In this document: piece after piece, positions 22,431-34,415 of the stretch
Numbering within the stretch: position 1 is the first letter of the stretch
Layout: every line of letters starts with the position of its first letter
DNA from: Uloborus plumipes
Lineage: Eukaryota; Arthropoda; Arachnida; Araneae; Uloboridae
Direction of reading: 5' to 3'
NCBI GenBank assembly: GCA_038373865.1
Contig: JAXGGA010005853.1
Location: 1 to 64,000 of the forward strand
DNA length: 64,000 nt
Made by a program: the position numbers and the translations under genes
The notes under the pieces: model-generated
Told to the model about the DNA's origin: nothing
Databases searched by the model: none
Seen by the model: only the letters and a program-made list of their open reading frames with translations

Positions 22431-25400
22431 GCTCTGCTTCTTGCTTTTGCTTTACTCTGATGCTTTTTACTTTTTTTTTCAGGAACATTTTTGTGGAGAT
22501 AACCACGGATTCTTTTATTTCGTAGAGCGTAAAATCTTTAGTCTATTTTTGACTAAAGAAGAAACAAGTTTTCTTCGTGATTTAAAAATGCTCTTTTAGT
22601 GCTTAAATTAAAAAAAATAGTTTCTAAATTTTAATTGAATGCTTTTAAAATTTTCTTAGGATCATTTTTCTCCCTCAGTTAATCATCGCTTCAATTCTGA
22701 TTTTTTCATTTCATATTTATCTACGTTTTCTTCAAATGAGTAAGCTCATATTTTTTTATCTTCTTTCCGTGTGCGCAATCAATCCCTTTCAAGCATTGTT
22801 CTGTTTAAGGATAACTCCATTTTTTTGCGATTGCTTGTTAGTGTAGCCCCCGCCCCGCCCCGCCCCGCCCCTCGACAAGAGTTTTTAGCAGGTTTTTTCT
22901 TCCGTTCTAATTATATGTACAAGGACATTTCATCCTCTGGATAGTTATGAGCTTAATATCTTTACCTGTATCCTTCCTGTAACATGTCAAGCTAATTTTT
23001 CGTCACCAATACTGTATATACTGTATAATATCTATGGGATAATTTTTATTACGGCTCACGAAGGTCAATAAATTTAAAGTGATGAGTATTTTTAACTAAA
23101 ACCCAGATACTATCTAACTGGATTCTTTCTTCTTTAATACTTGTAGTTTTAGCAAACCTAACCTGGCAGCCTCATAATGCTGTGATTTGGATCTATTTCG
23201 CTTTTACAATGCTGCCAGATTAGATTTGCCCCAATTACAGAGTAATATCTATTAATTCCAGATGCATTTCTTTATTGCTTCAGTTTATTTTTTTCGAGGC
23301 ATTAAAATTCCCGACGAGTGTTTAAAGCGTGAATCATATGGTTATTATCAGAAGTAAAAAAAAAAAAAAATATGTTTGGAAACATGTGTCACGAAATTAA
23401 ATTGGTTTCTAGTTAAAGAAAAGCTAAATTTATATTTTTGTTCGTGTTTGAACTTTTGATTTTGTTTTGCATTTTCTTCTACAAACGCAATGCGTCTTCT
23501 TCTTTGATTAAAATTGGCTAAAATCTTGTTTCTTGGCAAGTAATTCAAAAAGATTTTATTAATAATAAAGAGAAAATGTTCCCCTTTAAGTTAAAATTCT
23601 AGAAACATTATAATGTTTTTGGATAAAACTTCGAATAATTATTTTATTTTTGAATTAAGACAATTATAAAGTACAGTTTCAATAAAAAATCTCAATGCAA
23701 AGATTAAAATGTTTAATACTATTTAAATGCACGTGTGACGTAAACAATGTATTTTTGTTCAGTCTCTTCGTATTATTGACATTGATTACGTGCAACCTTT
23801 TTTATTTAAATATCAAAGTGAGTATATTTAAAAAGAGTGATTGGATTACAATTAAAAATACGTTGACTTCCAGCACTGCTAATGAGAAAAAAAGGAAAGG
23901 CAGACATTTGAAGCCGTAATAATAAATAAGAGAAAAAAGAATTTGTTCAAAAATAAACCGGAGACTACTTTCTGGTATAAAAACATAGCTTTTTTTGTGT
24001 TTTAACATGAGTATAGTGTTTGTTTTTTGTTTTTGTTTTCAAAATTTGAATTAGTTTACTTATGGTGAAAGAAAGTCTCAATTAAAATAAGAAATCCTCA
24101 TATTGATAACGTTAAAAACGAGGAATCGAAATGAAATGTTTGCATTGTTGTAATAAATTATACTACTATAGTATATAAAAAAAGCTAGTTTTATGATTTC
24201 TTTTTCAAATATTTTAAGTAATAAGATCTTGTAAAATAATTTTACTTTTAATCACAAGTAAACGGCCAATTTGACTTTATTTCTTTATTTCTCTTCTAGT
24301 TTTACTAACATGCATTTTTCTAAGTTCGGAATTCGAAGTTAGTTCTAAACTGTTGTTATTATTTCAATGAGTTTTAACGCTTAGATAGAAATGAATCTAA
24401 TTAAAACTATAGAAGATAATTATGTAGCTAAAGTTAAAGACACCTCGTTTGAAATTTGTTTTGCAATTACAGCGGCATTATTCGAAAAGATAGAAGCAAG
24501 TGAAAAGTACCCAAATATGGCCATTTTCAAAGCTTTTTATTGAAAGTATTTACTAAAAAATACTGGCATATTATCACCGAAAAGAAAATAATACTCTAAA
24601 CACATTATATTGAGGAACGCGCTTTTATTAAAAATAAATTATATATTTCCTCTATTTGGGAAAATGACAAGAAAAATCTCTTTATAGCGAGGAAATATCT
24701 CACTACATATTGAAAAGGTTCATTCATTGTAAAATACACTTCCTAAATTTTAACTGAACTTTACAAAGTATTTCGAGTAACTTAAGTGAAAATGAAAAAT
24801 TCTTAATGCTATTAATGAACACTTTAAAGAGATAGTACTTTCGAAAATCGCAATTTATCTGTACCGTATTGCCTCATCAATGGTTGCTTATCTTCGACAC
24901 CAATTTATTAAAACACACACAAACACACAAACATACACAATCAAATTCAAAATTAACGAATAATTCGTTCGGAAACGAAAAAGGAAATTTTTTGAAAGAA
25001 ACTCAGTATTTCTAAATGTTTTTACTAGAGGTTTCATTTTCTGTTTAAGTTGCTAAGCATTTATTTTCGTTTTTCCTGTAATTTTATAATTTTAAACCAT
25101 ATTTTATACTACATTTTTGCACATGTCATCATGTTTTGCGACCCTGTAGTAAAACTTTTGTACTACAGTTTTAAAATTCAAACGCTAAAATATAAATCCA
25201 ATACCTTGAACTTGAAATATGTGTGTGCGTTTGATAAATGCAAATTTAAACAGAAAATTAATTCTTAAACTTTTTCTGAAGATTTTAGGCATAATCGTTT
25301 TTGTCAAATGTAACATGTCAATTTTGTTTGATAAAGGCACTTAGCAGTAGCTTTCAGCTGAACTTCTTTATTCGATGCCAGAAAGATTATAATGGGATGC

Positions 25401-27240
25401 TTTTTTTTAGACAATAAGCGCAAAACCTCGATTTTGTGCCCGGCAGTAGCTTTAGCAGCTGTTTTTTTTTCTTTTAGAATGAGAAGCAAATTTGCTTACT
25501 ACCAATACAAAAAACCAGTACCCATGATATATATTTTTATTTAAGAATTATCAATCGCTGGAAAAGAAACTTTTTGCATTTGTAGCAGACATTTTTGATT
25601 CTGATCTATTCTCATTAAACTCTCTCAGATCTGTAAATGTACTTTTACCTTTTGCCTAGTTGCTACGTTGTGAAATGCAAACGTGCATTCGCTTTGTTTT
25701 CTACCGTGCTTTTCCGTAACAGTAAAAAAAGTCAAAACAATAATAATTAAAGCGAAATGAAATGAAAAAAAAGCAAGTTTAACCTAAAAAATGAACTTTA
25801 TTTGCTTTAACGACAGTACTACAAGAACTTAAATGGGTTTTAAAAATAAATTTACTGGAATATTGTTAAAGAAAAATATAATTTAAAAGTAGATTCTTCA
25901 AACGGAGAGCACAAGTATCCATCTATACAGCTGCTTTTCTCTTTTGCCTCTCTTTTTCACTGAATTCCCGCCCCCCCCCGCTCCCATTTTTTTCTGAGTA
26001 ATGTAACGAGAGGGACATCGTTGTTTGAAAGGTTTGCCTCCGTTCATAAGAGTCATTTTTTAAGTTTGCAAAAAACATGAGTGCGGTTTCAAATGGTTAA
26101 GAAAATAATAGTAGGAAATTTACGTTGTATGTGGATTAAAAATGAGATCGTTTGTAAGCCTTTATCTAAACAATAGAATTTGCTTCGTAAAAATTTACTT
26201 AAAAGTCTTTAAAGACTTAGTAAAAAGGGTAAAAAAACTTTTTTTTTCAGTTTAGTTTCTAAACATTACGAAAATATGTTTAATATCGGTGTCAACTGAA
26301 AGTAAAGTCTTTATTTATTTTTAAAAACAAATACACTATTGAAACTACAAATATTGAACTAAAACAACTGATGACATTCTATTAAACGCAAAATGTTCAT
26401 GATAATGCAACTGTTTTAAAGTGTTTTTTCTACCATGGACTACTTTGCCTATAGCGTCTAGAAATTTAAAGGAGCAGTAGATTTTGTTTTGATAGTTGGT
26501 AATTATCCAATAAGTACTAGGGCCGTACTAACTTCGAATTAATTTGAAGTTGTACTTTTGTCGCTAGTTTGAAATGAAAGAAAAATTGGAAAAGTTCAGA
26601 CAATTTCGCTTAGAATCAATGCAAAACATAGGACAATATGCTTTTGAAGAAACATCTATACATCTTGTCCTAATTTAGCGAAAATCTTTTGATGTCGTTC
26701 AGATGTCTTTTTTTTTTCATCGAAGAACAAAAAGTTCATACAAACTAATTTAAATTTTATCTTATAGATGCAAAACAATTTCTTTATTTACGGGGTTTTT
26801 TTTTATTTCTAACCGTCCAAACCAGGAAAATGTTACAGTAAAATTTTTGAAGTAAATTTTGATCTCATTTGTAAAATGCTAATATAAGATGTATTGAAAC
26901 ATTTTTTTTTCGTATTAGATTATGCATCTAATAGATGAGGTAATTTTACTTAGAGTTGGACAGAAAAGAGTCGAGTCATTCAAATTGAATTTTGATTATT
27001 GAATATAAGATTTAGAAATTGTTGTAATGTTTTTTTTTAATATAAATTTCTCAAGTATACATTTTCAAGTTTCAGATTTAATGTAACTTTCAGTAATTAA
27101 AAATTGCTTTAAGAGCATGTGCTTTAGTGGTATTTTGCAAGTTCACTATGACAAATGATGCTGATGACTCATTTTATTATTTTTTAAAAATATTTTGAAA
27201 AATTTATGAACCTGTATTGTTTGAAGATATTTAATATTTT
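22431..27240. other. 4.8 kb of AT-rich DNA without recognised gene
   Basis: Only short ORFs. Holds the (CCCCG)n strip, an (AC)-rich run near 24910 and a C-run near 25970. No transposon ends recognised. Confidence 0.55.
22849..22872. repeat. (CCCCG)n short tandem repeat
   Basis: CCCCCGCCCCGCCCCGCCCC, a GC-only strip in AT-rich DNA. Confidence 0.9.
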
Positions 27241-27248
27241 TAAATGAA

Positions 27249-27312
27249 GCCAGAATTCGAACCCGAAACTTCCCCATCTGTTCAGATATCTCTGACCACT
27301 AGACAAGGTGAC
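27249..27312 (-). repeat. tRNA-like SINE head
   Basis: On the minus strand, TTGTCTAGTGGTCAGAGA resembles the A-box side of tRNA-Glu/Asp and GGGTTCGAATTC is a B-box, spaced about as in a tRNA. The acceptor arms do not pair and the anticodon arm is doubtful, so this is a tRNA-derived SINE or decayed tRNA, not a functional gene. Confidence 0.45.
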
Positions 27313-27835
27313 CGACGACCTATGAAGTAATTTTCCCTATTTTCTCTCTTTAAGCATGAATAAAAGGATTTCCTGGAACTCCCATTGGTGTCTTTAATAA
27401 TTAAAAAAAATATTTTTTAATAATGTTTTTCCATAACTTTTATATTATCATTAATGTTTAAGAAATACTCAGCTGCTAGGATAAGGTAAAGTAAAAGTCT
27501 GATCTTCAAGGTATTAGAAAATTTTCTGACACAAACAGAGGCAGGAAGCAATTTTCTCTGTTAATTTGGAGACAGTCCCTTTCTTTAAGAATTAATGTAG
27601 GGATTTCATGCTGAAATAATTTTGAAACTCGTATTTTTTTTAAAAACGTTGTTTTTAAACATTTTCATCTTACCATTTGTAGTTTTAAAAAAATACTGTG
27701 AAAAATACTCAGAGCTGCTAAGATACGTTGAGGGAAAATTTCGGTCTTCAATGTGTTAGGAAATCTTTTAACTCGGGAGCTGACCTAAGGAGTGATTTTC
27801 CCCACCCATTTGGAGCCGATCCCTCTTTTCAAGCA

Positions 27836-28307
27836 TTAACCCATTTATGCCCAGTAGCCTAAAAACGGGACGCTTGTTAGTTACTGCATACAAAGACCTG
27901 TAATGGGTAAATCATCTTACTAAAGCTGTTTTTCACAAGTTAAATAGTCCTTCTTCTTGAGAAAACCAGTTAGAGCCACTATTTGAACATCAGAGTTTAT
28001 TTATTGTCAGCATATTGTGTATTTTCAGACAAATCAGTCACACAACGATCCAGCATGGGTAGCCACAATGATTTGATTAAAATTGATCACAGATGCCTTC
28101 TGTAATGTTACTTTGCAAAAGTAGAGTCAAGTAAGGTCGTATTTTGCTCACTTATCTGCCCAGTGTCCCATAAACAGGACGTTAAATAACTTAATATAAA
28201 TGGCAACGGCGAAGCTAAAAATGTATGTAAATCATTCCAAGTAAGAGTTTTAAGCAGATAAAAATTGAAAAAAAATTGTTAAAAAAACTTGGGCATAAAT
28301 AGGTTAA
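27836..28307 (+). mobile_element. TTAA-inserted MITE related to family 1
   Basis: TTAA|CCCATTTATGCCCA at the left and TGGGCATAAATAGG|TTAA at the right (one mismatch). Internal sequence differs from copies A-D, but the ends and the phrase GCCCAGTGTCCC...GGACG are related. It interrupts a tandem repeat, which dates it as younger than that array. Confidence 0.75.
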
Positions 28308-28465
28308 TAGAGGGATTTCTTGTTGAAATAATTTGAGTAAACTCGCATATTTTTTAACAATATTATCTTTTATTACTTTCGTTTTACGATTCGTAGTTTT
28401 AAAAAACTGCTCTGAAAAATACTCAGCTGATTAGATAATTTTAGTGTAAGGTCTATCCTTCTAGG

Positions 28466-28914
28466 CAGTGGCGTATCCAGGAATTGATTTTGGGGGGGTG
28501 CACATCAAACATCGACACTGTGAAGAGAAAGGAAAAAAATCAAGAAATACGGTGAAAAATTTAAAAACGCAGTATTTCGATTTAATTTTTTCTATTGAAT
28601 ATTGCTCAAAGATTTTTTTTTTCACAAAAATGAATGTCATGCAAGAACAATAAGGCGCGGGTACATCGCTCATTTTCCTCTTACATTTCCACAATTACAG
28701 AGAAGAACAATTAGTTTTGCTTCTTATTGTCGAAAACAGAAAATAATATGACAATATTTCAGTGTCCATAAAGTATTTTCATTGAAAAAACCTGAAGCAT
28801 ATTTACATGAAGGTTACATGTTTTTTTCAAAATTCGATGCCACCATTTTTTATAGTCTTGCAAAATCTTGGGGGGTGCATTGGTCCCTTGGCACCTCCCC
28901 TGGATACGCCACTG
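28466..28914. mobile_element. hAT-type MITE (CAGTGGCGTATCCAGG ends)
   Basis: Ends CAGTGGCGTATCCAGG and CCTGGATACGCCACTG, with 8-bp flanks CTTCTAGG (28458-28465) and CTTCTAAG (28915-28922), 7 of 8 identical. The 8-bp duplication and CAG...CTG ends fit hAT. A G-rich strip (TTTTGGGGGGGTGC) lies inside each end. Small ORFs on either strand are not hAT transposase. Confidence 0.9.
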
Positions 28915-28974
28915 CTTCTAAGTGTTAGAAAATCTTTCAACCCAGGGAAGTGACCTAAGACGTAATTTCCCCCA

Positions 28975-29449
28975 TCCATAAGGAGACAATCCCTCTCTCC
29001 AAGAAAACCTGAAGGCGGTTTGAGGAGAGAGCGCAGGCCAAAAGCACGTCCACCCAGTCTTTCAACCACGGAGAGGTCTTGCGCAAACAGCCGAGTGGCT
29101 AATGAAATCACAGAGCGCTGAGCCCGCGGGCCGCAGCGTGTAGCCAACTTGGAGGACCTAATCACTCATTAGCTTAGTTCAGCAACTGCCGGACTGCCGG
29201 TCCTCCGGGATCTGGTGTGATTTGGGGAGGGGAGGGGGGAGGGCGGGACCCTCCCCGGACTGTGTTTGTCTTAAGTGATTGGACGGACGGAAACCACAAA
29301 TCGGATTCGCCAAGTCTTGCTCTCCTTTGTCCTCAGGACAAACAGAGGCATCGATGTTTGGGTGTGGATTGTTGGACATGGTGAATATTGTAATGTCTGG
29401 TCGCTGGGGGGATTTGGGAGGATCGGAAAGGGTTTTGGATTTCTGTCTG
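28975..29449. other. GC-richer island next to the TTTACAGT MITE
   Basis: Contains GGCTAATGAAATCAC (about 29096) and ACTCATTAGC (29164) as TAAT cores among CG-rich blocks, plus a G-rich strip near 29225. Overlapping ORFs on both strands have no domain. Confidence 0.35.
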
Positions 29450-29969
29450 CACTGTAAAACATGAATGCTGTTTTTACAGTATGATACAGATAATTTTACA
29501 GTAGTAAACTGTAAAATGGCTAGTTAACAGTAATAAACTAAAATTGCTAGTTTTACAGTTTATTACCCTGTATTTTACAGTTGTAACCTGGGACCTCCGC
29601 TGCCAGTATTGTTGTTTTCACAGCATAATACAGCTAACGTAAAATGCTAGTTTTACTGTAATAAACTGTGCAATTGCTAGTTTTACAGTAATAAACTAAA
29701 ATAGCTAGTTTTACAGTAATAAACTAAAATAGCTAGTTTTACAGTAATAAACTAAAATAGCTAGTTTTACAGTAATAAACTAAAATAACTAGTTTTACAG
29801 TAATAAACTAAAATTGCTAGTTTTACAGTAATAAACTAAAATAGCTAGTTTTACAGTAATAAACTGTAAAATAGCTAGTTTTACAGTTTATTATTGCACT
29901 TTTACAGTTTTAAACTGAAACCTCCCTTTCAGTATTATACTGTAAAACAACAACTTATTTTTTGCAGCG
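29450..29969. mobile_element. TTTACAGT-type MITE with internal 28-bp tandem repeats
   Basis: Left end CACTGTAAAAC, right end TTATTTTTTGCAGCG; inverted ends resemble those of the copies at 53029 and 61273. The centre (about 29640-29900) is an array of a 28-bp unit, CTAGTTTTACAGTAATAAAC followed by TAAAATAG, in about eight copies. Flanking TG on both sides may be a changed TA. Confidence 0.75.
29640..29900. repeat. 28-bp tandem repeat
   Basis: About eight nearly identical copies of a unit containing TTTTACAGTAATAAACTAAA. Adjacent units are almost identical, which indicates recent expansion inside an older MITE. No spacers of unrelated sequence, so this is not a CRISPR-like array. Confidence 0.9.
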
Positions 29970-30041
29970 TGGTTGCTGTTCGAGAAATTTTGTGAATGAG
30001 GTGTAAGCAGGAATGTTATAAATGAAAAATTATCAAATAAT

Positions 30042-30237
30042 CAGGGCCTGATTACTGAATAGGCCAACTAGGCCGCGGCCTAGGGCCCCCATAATTTACA
30101 GGCACACAAATGGCTAAAATTGCTGTAGTCAATGCCTAAATTTGTTTTATCCTATGCCTAAAATTGTAAAGCATCAGTGCAGGGGGCCCCAAAAAAGTAT
30201 TTGGCCTAGGGCCCCATGATATCTTAATCTGACCCTG
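30042..30237. mobile_element. hAT-type MITE (CAGGGCCTGATTA ends)
   Basis: Ends CAGGGCCTGATTA and TAATCTGACCCTG, 8-bp flanks CAAATAAT (30034-30041) and CAAATAAG (30238-30245). Contains GGCCTAGGGCCCC near both ends as inverted subterminal blocks. 196 bp, no gene. Confidence 0.88.
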
Positions 30238-31185
30238 CAAATAAGTTTTGTGCTAAAATATGATGAAAGTTAAAAATCAACATAACTTAAGCACAAATTA
30301 TCATGAAAATGCAGCAAAGAAAGGAATCTGAAAATTAGGAATGATACTACAGCTTCTTAAATTTTAAGAAATGAAAACACTTTCAGGTCCATTGTTGTCT
30401 GTTCTTGTTACATTGAAATTATTTTTTAAAATCTTGATAGATAAGGATCTAAATAAAAATAATTACGCATGAATAATAGAAAGTTTTTTTCGTAATTTTT
30501 TTTCTTTATTAGTGTAAAACTTTATAGACACTGTACAGTACACACTTATTGAAGCTATGCATGACACAGGTTTATCTCCCCCCCCGCTCACACCTTTTTT
30601 TCTCATTTTAATAAAATTTTATACACTCATGTTTTTACTTCAAAATACCTTATACCTCTTAAATTTTTTTAGTTAATTTTCTCTATTATTGCAAGACTTT
30701 GTAGATACACTATGCATTATACGATTTTCAAAAAGAATACAGTTACCGTGAAATTGGGTGAATCGGTACACTTTTCAGCTTTGATTGTAAAAAAAGTAGT
30801 TTAAAGATTTTTTTATTTGATTTTTTGGGTAAAAACTTCGGTCTTGCTTTGCTTTTGATATTCCTAGCAAAAGCAAACCCCATTGTGAACAGTTATTATT
30901 TATACATGTAGAAATTTAGAGGTGCTCCAAATCGCCCCGCTGATAGGTGTCAATCGGAACACATGTTAAAATTTTTATTTTTTTTTTTTCACTTTAATCT
31001 GTAATAGGTCCTACAAACATGAGTAATATTGATGGGGGGAAATAAGAACGGATAATTACTGTCAAATAAAGGTTTAATTTCTATAAAAGTAAACGTTTAT
31101 GATTTGTCAAAATTCAAAATAATTTTGAACTTATGAAAAAGTAAAATTAATTTTAAGAAATGCTTTTGGTCTGAAATACAGAGAT
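30238..31185. other. no gene; possible decayed transposon body
   Basis: AT-rich, with GGGTGAATCGGTACAC and GTGTCAATCGGAACAC words that may belong with the coding remnant at 31186-31320. Confidence 0.35.
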
Positions 31186-31320
31186 TTAACATAAATTGAA
31201 GTCACTCATGTCGTCCACAAATTTGAACTTGTCCTTAAAACTAGCAAGGTCTGCACTTACACCCAAAGCTTTGCAGACCATGAACACTTGATGTTTTTTA
31301 GCTTTCCGCTTGCACAGAAG
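31186..31320 (-). pseudogene. C-terminal coding remnant, probably of a transposase
   Basis: The minus strand is open for about 44 codons, reading CKRKAKKHQVFMVCKALGVS then ADLASFKDKFKFVDDMSDFN and LC before a TAA at 31188-31186. The composition is that of real protein and unlike the AT-rich DNA around it. Within 500 bp lie GGGTGAATCGGTACAC (30750) and GTGTCAATCGGAACAC (30946), words resembling subterminal repeats. I infer a decayed transposon of pogo-like style, but the family is not identified. Confidence 0.3.
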
Positions 31321-31586
31321 CCAAAAGTGTTACCAGAATAACAAACATTTTTTCCTACTTCTTATAATGTTAACTTTCTAAACAAATGAACTGCCAAAAA
31401 TTTACGACGGTATATTTATGTAGAATTTCTTTGTATGATCAGGAAGTTTTGTTCTGAATCACCTCGTTGTTCCTATACAGCCCGTTTTACGGTATGACGT
31501 ACTTTTAAAACTTATACATTCAGTGGTTTTTGTGCATGTAATATTTGGATTGCATTGTTTTTCACCGCATTTTCTCTTTAGCATTA

Positions 31587-32182
31587 TGGTCATTCCATAG
31601 TGAGTAACGCAACATTCAGGGCTGATTTTGTAAATGTTTTTACTTGTAACTTAAAGGATAAAAATATTTTTTAGTTATGGTGTTGGATTTACTATGTACA
31701 TGGTGTCTGTGTATCATTTCTGCTAAGAATTTAAACCAAAATTACTGACAGTAGGTATTTTTTCAACCAAAATAGCAGCGTGACTAACGTAACATATTTG
31801 CAACCCTGAAAATTAATTCTCATGTTGTGAGGCAAAAATTTCTCAAAGTTAAGCAAGTTTTTAAAATTGACTGATATATTTGAAAAATGTGTAAATTTGG
31901 CTTTTAAAAACATAAAACACATTTATTAAATCTTAATTTTTTTTAGTCTTAAGTGTCACTTTTATTCAAGATGGAGTGTGACTAACGTAACCATCGAATA
32001 ACAAGCAGTAAACACACTGCAAACTATTTATTACGGCTAATAGCAGTGATAATTGCAATACTTTTTCATTTTTTTTCAACTTCTTATGTTGTATGATTTT
32101 TATTTATTTATTTTTTGACACTTTTTTCACTTCGGTATTTTTTTTTTCTTCGGCTGAGGTTGACATTTTTATGGAATGACCC
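31587..32182 (+). mobile_element. GGGTCATTCC-type MITE, copy 1
   Basis: Ends TGGTCATTCCATAG (first G mutated) and TATGGAATGACCC, flanked by ATTA on both sides (31583-31586 and 32183-32186). Closely similar, in reverse, to the copy at 61402-62008. Contains AGCGTGACTAACGTAACAT and a second TGTGACTAACGTAACC. No gene. Confidence 0.85.
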
Positions 32183-32359
32183 ATTATCAGTCCAGTTTCT
32201 AAATAAGAATCTTTTTTTTTTCTAATCTTTAGAAAAAACCGTTCTTAAGTTTTTTTTAAACAAACATGCAGTTTTCTCGTCTTTAAATAAATCTCACATA
32301 TTTCTCCCCTGACTTTTACATAACGAATATATCTACTTTCACTTTACTGAGATACACAC

Positions 32360-32820
32360 CAAAATCAAAATTCAAACATTCCGAAGGGCCAGACCCATTC
32401 CAAATACTCGAGAGTTATTTCCGCTGGAGATATTCTTGTTGGTAAATAAAACTTTGATCACTGCAAGGGGCCCTTTTCGTTGCAAAGTGACAGTGATAAG
32501 TGGACGTGGGTCCCTTCGAGGCGAGTTGGCGAAAGAGCCCACTTGGCAGGAAACAGAGTGGCGCCACAATTGAATTGGCAACTTGCCTGCGCGACCGGAC
32601 TCTTAAGCAGATGAGGCCACTTGTCTTTTTTGGCGCTGTGTTTCTTTGAGAATTCCCTTTTTTGTTTTGCTGACACCTCCCCATATCTAACTGCCCAGTG
32701 TTTGCCCAATGCCCACAAGTCAAGTGTGATTCTGAATCCGTTTTGGAAATTTTTTTCTGCTTTTGTTTTCCGTGACAGTGATGTTTTGGTTTGGGAATTT
32801 TTACTTGGATCTTGTTGAGA
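32360..32820. other. GC-richer island
   Basis: Non-repetitive, with CACAATTGAATTGGCA near 32566. Minus-strand ORFs (32372-32876) are Lys/Gln rich but carry no motif I recognise. Candidate regulatory DNA. Confidence 0.33.
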
Positions 32821-33185
32821 GCATTAGATGTAGTAGAGCGAAGTAACTCAATAGTGTCCAGAAAAAAGATTTTCAAGCATTGTATAGAGAAAAGTGGTGA
32901 GAAAAATAGTACGGAAATGTACAGAGCGATTTAGTAGTGTGTTTTTATTTATTTTTGAATAATTAGAAATTTAAAAATACAAGCAACAATTACAATAAAA
33001 AACTCTCAACGTGAAAAAAAATGCAGACGCGTAATTTGGGGTTTCCAAGATCTGTTTATTCAATGCGAAAAGGTGCGAGCTAATGGACATAAAAATATTT
33101 GATAAAAGCTTTAGTTTCATAAGTTCAGATCTTTTGTATTGGAAACGGGTAGTTCTTTAAGTCGCAAAATACGTGTGCACAATTT

Positions 33186-33344
33186 CAGTCGAGCCCGCTT
33201 ATTAGATTATCCTGCTTAACATATTACATTTTCAATGTACCAAACCGTTGTAATGCATTATTTTGATCCCGGGTAATGAAATATCCCGCTTATTAGAATA
33301 TCTTTTCGTGGCAAAATGGCTATTCTACTAAGCGGGCTTGATTG
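33186..33344. mobile_element. Tc1-like MITE (CAGTCGAGC ends), copy 2
   Basis: Ends CAGTCGAGCCCGCTTATTAG and CTAAGCGGGCTTGATTG. TA follows at the right; the left flank is TT, probably changed. Shares TTTTCGTGGCAAAATGGCTA with the copy at 21708. Confidence 0.82.
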
Positions 33345-33964
33345 TATGTGAAAATTTAAGCTTTTACCACTTTGTTTTTATATTTTTACTTTTTGTCGTA
33401 TAAGTAACAGAAATAATATTTTGCTTTACCTTTTTTGTTGAATTCCCATTTTTATGTAGAAGTGATCTGTCCCCTATTTTGGTCCCATGAGCTAAGTCGA
33501 ATGTAACAAATATTTAAAAAAAAGAGAACAAAATAGAATGAGCGGTCATGGCCTAAGCCTGACTCCCCTGCTTTACCATACAGAAATCCCCTTCGAAAGC
33601 GTATGTGGTATATTCAAGTTAGAAAAAAGTTACCTCTAAAGATCGAAATATATGACAATGCAAGAAATTTTCAAAAATTAATACGTACATTGTATTTTTT
33701 TCTGGTAAATCTAAACTTATATTTGCTATTATAAAATGCGAAAGTTCTTTTTATTAACATTTTAAATATTAATTGAGATCTACTAATATTCGGTGCAGTA
33801 TTAATTTATTTAACATTAAGTTTATTTTTATTTAAAATGTTTTGATAATTAGTCAAGTGATCGTTGAGCAAAGTGGTCAGGGCACAGTCGAATAGTTCAT
33901 TTCCTTTATTTTGTAGATCATTTATTAAACCCCTTGCGTATTTATTTGTCAACTGATTCATAGG
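33345..33964. other. no gene recognised
   Basis: AT-rich gap before the LINE fragment. Confidence 0.55.
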
Positions 33965-34415
33965 AGGAAAATGCAGCTTCTGTTATCCGGAGACTGGAGC
34001 ACCCAGGGCTAGAAGACTGTCTTGGCTCCATGCCTGTTAGTATTAGCTGGGAAAAATGGAGTGACCTTCATGTCTTCTTGGGTGACCCTACTAGGAGTAT
34101 ACACTCCCGACGTACACCACTCACTCCTCCCAGGAACACCTCCTTGCCAAGATGAGGCTACTAACAGGACTTAATGGGGTAAGACCTCTCTGCCCTAAGT
34201 GCCACCATGACCAGGCTTCACCTCAACATATCTTGGACTGTTTGGTTTTGAACTGGGAGGATATCCATACTCCCCTACTACTGGGGGATATCCGTACAAC
34301 TGGGAGGATATCCATACTGCCCTTTTGGTATCGGATTTCATTAATGTCAACGGATTCGTTGATCTGGTCTGACTCCATCGGACCAGATGGGAGATTAGAA
34401 ACAACAACAACGTAT
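33965..34415 (+). pseudogene. 3' end of a non-LTR retrotransposon (LINE) polyprotein
   Basis: The clearest part, 34152-34260, reads RLLTGLNGVRPLCPKCHHD then QASPQHILDC, the C-terminal zinc-knuckle pattern C-x2-C...H...C that closes the ORF2 reverse transcriptase of many arthropod LINEs (Jockey/I-like groups). In frame before it is EHLLAKM. Upstream, 33965-34155 is open in another frame (ENAASVIRRLEHPGLEDC), so a frameshift lies near 34135. ACTGGGAGGATATCCATACT is imperfectly repeated at 34251-34320, and the fragment ends in an AACAACAACAAC tail near 34400-34413, as at a LINE 3' end. The copy is 5'-truncated with no reverse transcriptase core. Clade uncertain. Confidence 0.6.

Larger units (their letters stand above)
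27300..29010 (+). repeat. ~250-290-bp tandem repeat, four units, interrupted twice
   Basis: Each unit runs through a GTAATTTTCCC..CCATTTGGAGACAGTCCCT-like block, a CTTTAAGAATTAA block, AGGGATTTC.TGNTGAAATAATTT, a T-rich tract, TTTGTAGTTTTAAAAAA, AAAATACTCAG..CTGCTA, and GTCTTCAA.GTGTTAGAAAATCTTT. Copies are at about 27300-27510, 27510-27760, 27760-28460 (minus the TTAA element at 27836-28307) and 28460-29010 (minus the hAT element at 28466-28914). Confidence 0.75.

Noticed and set aside
27249..27312. Functional tRNA gene
   Set aside because: A- and B-box words are present but the acceptor stem does not pair and the T-stem relies on wobble pairs.
29640..29900. Regular short repeats that might suggest a CRISPR-like array
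   Set aside because: Units abut without unique spacers, sequence is a MITE interior, and the DNA is eukaryotic.
32415..32876. 153-codon minus-strand ORF as a gene
   Set aside because: Lys/Gln-rich low-information sequence, overlapped by another frame, no domain recognised.
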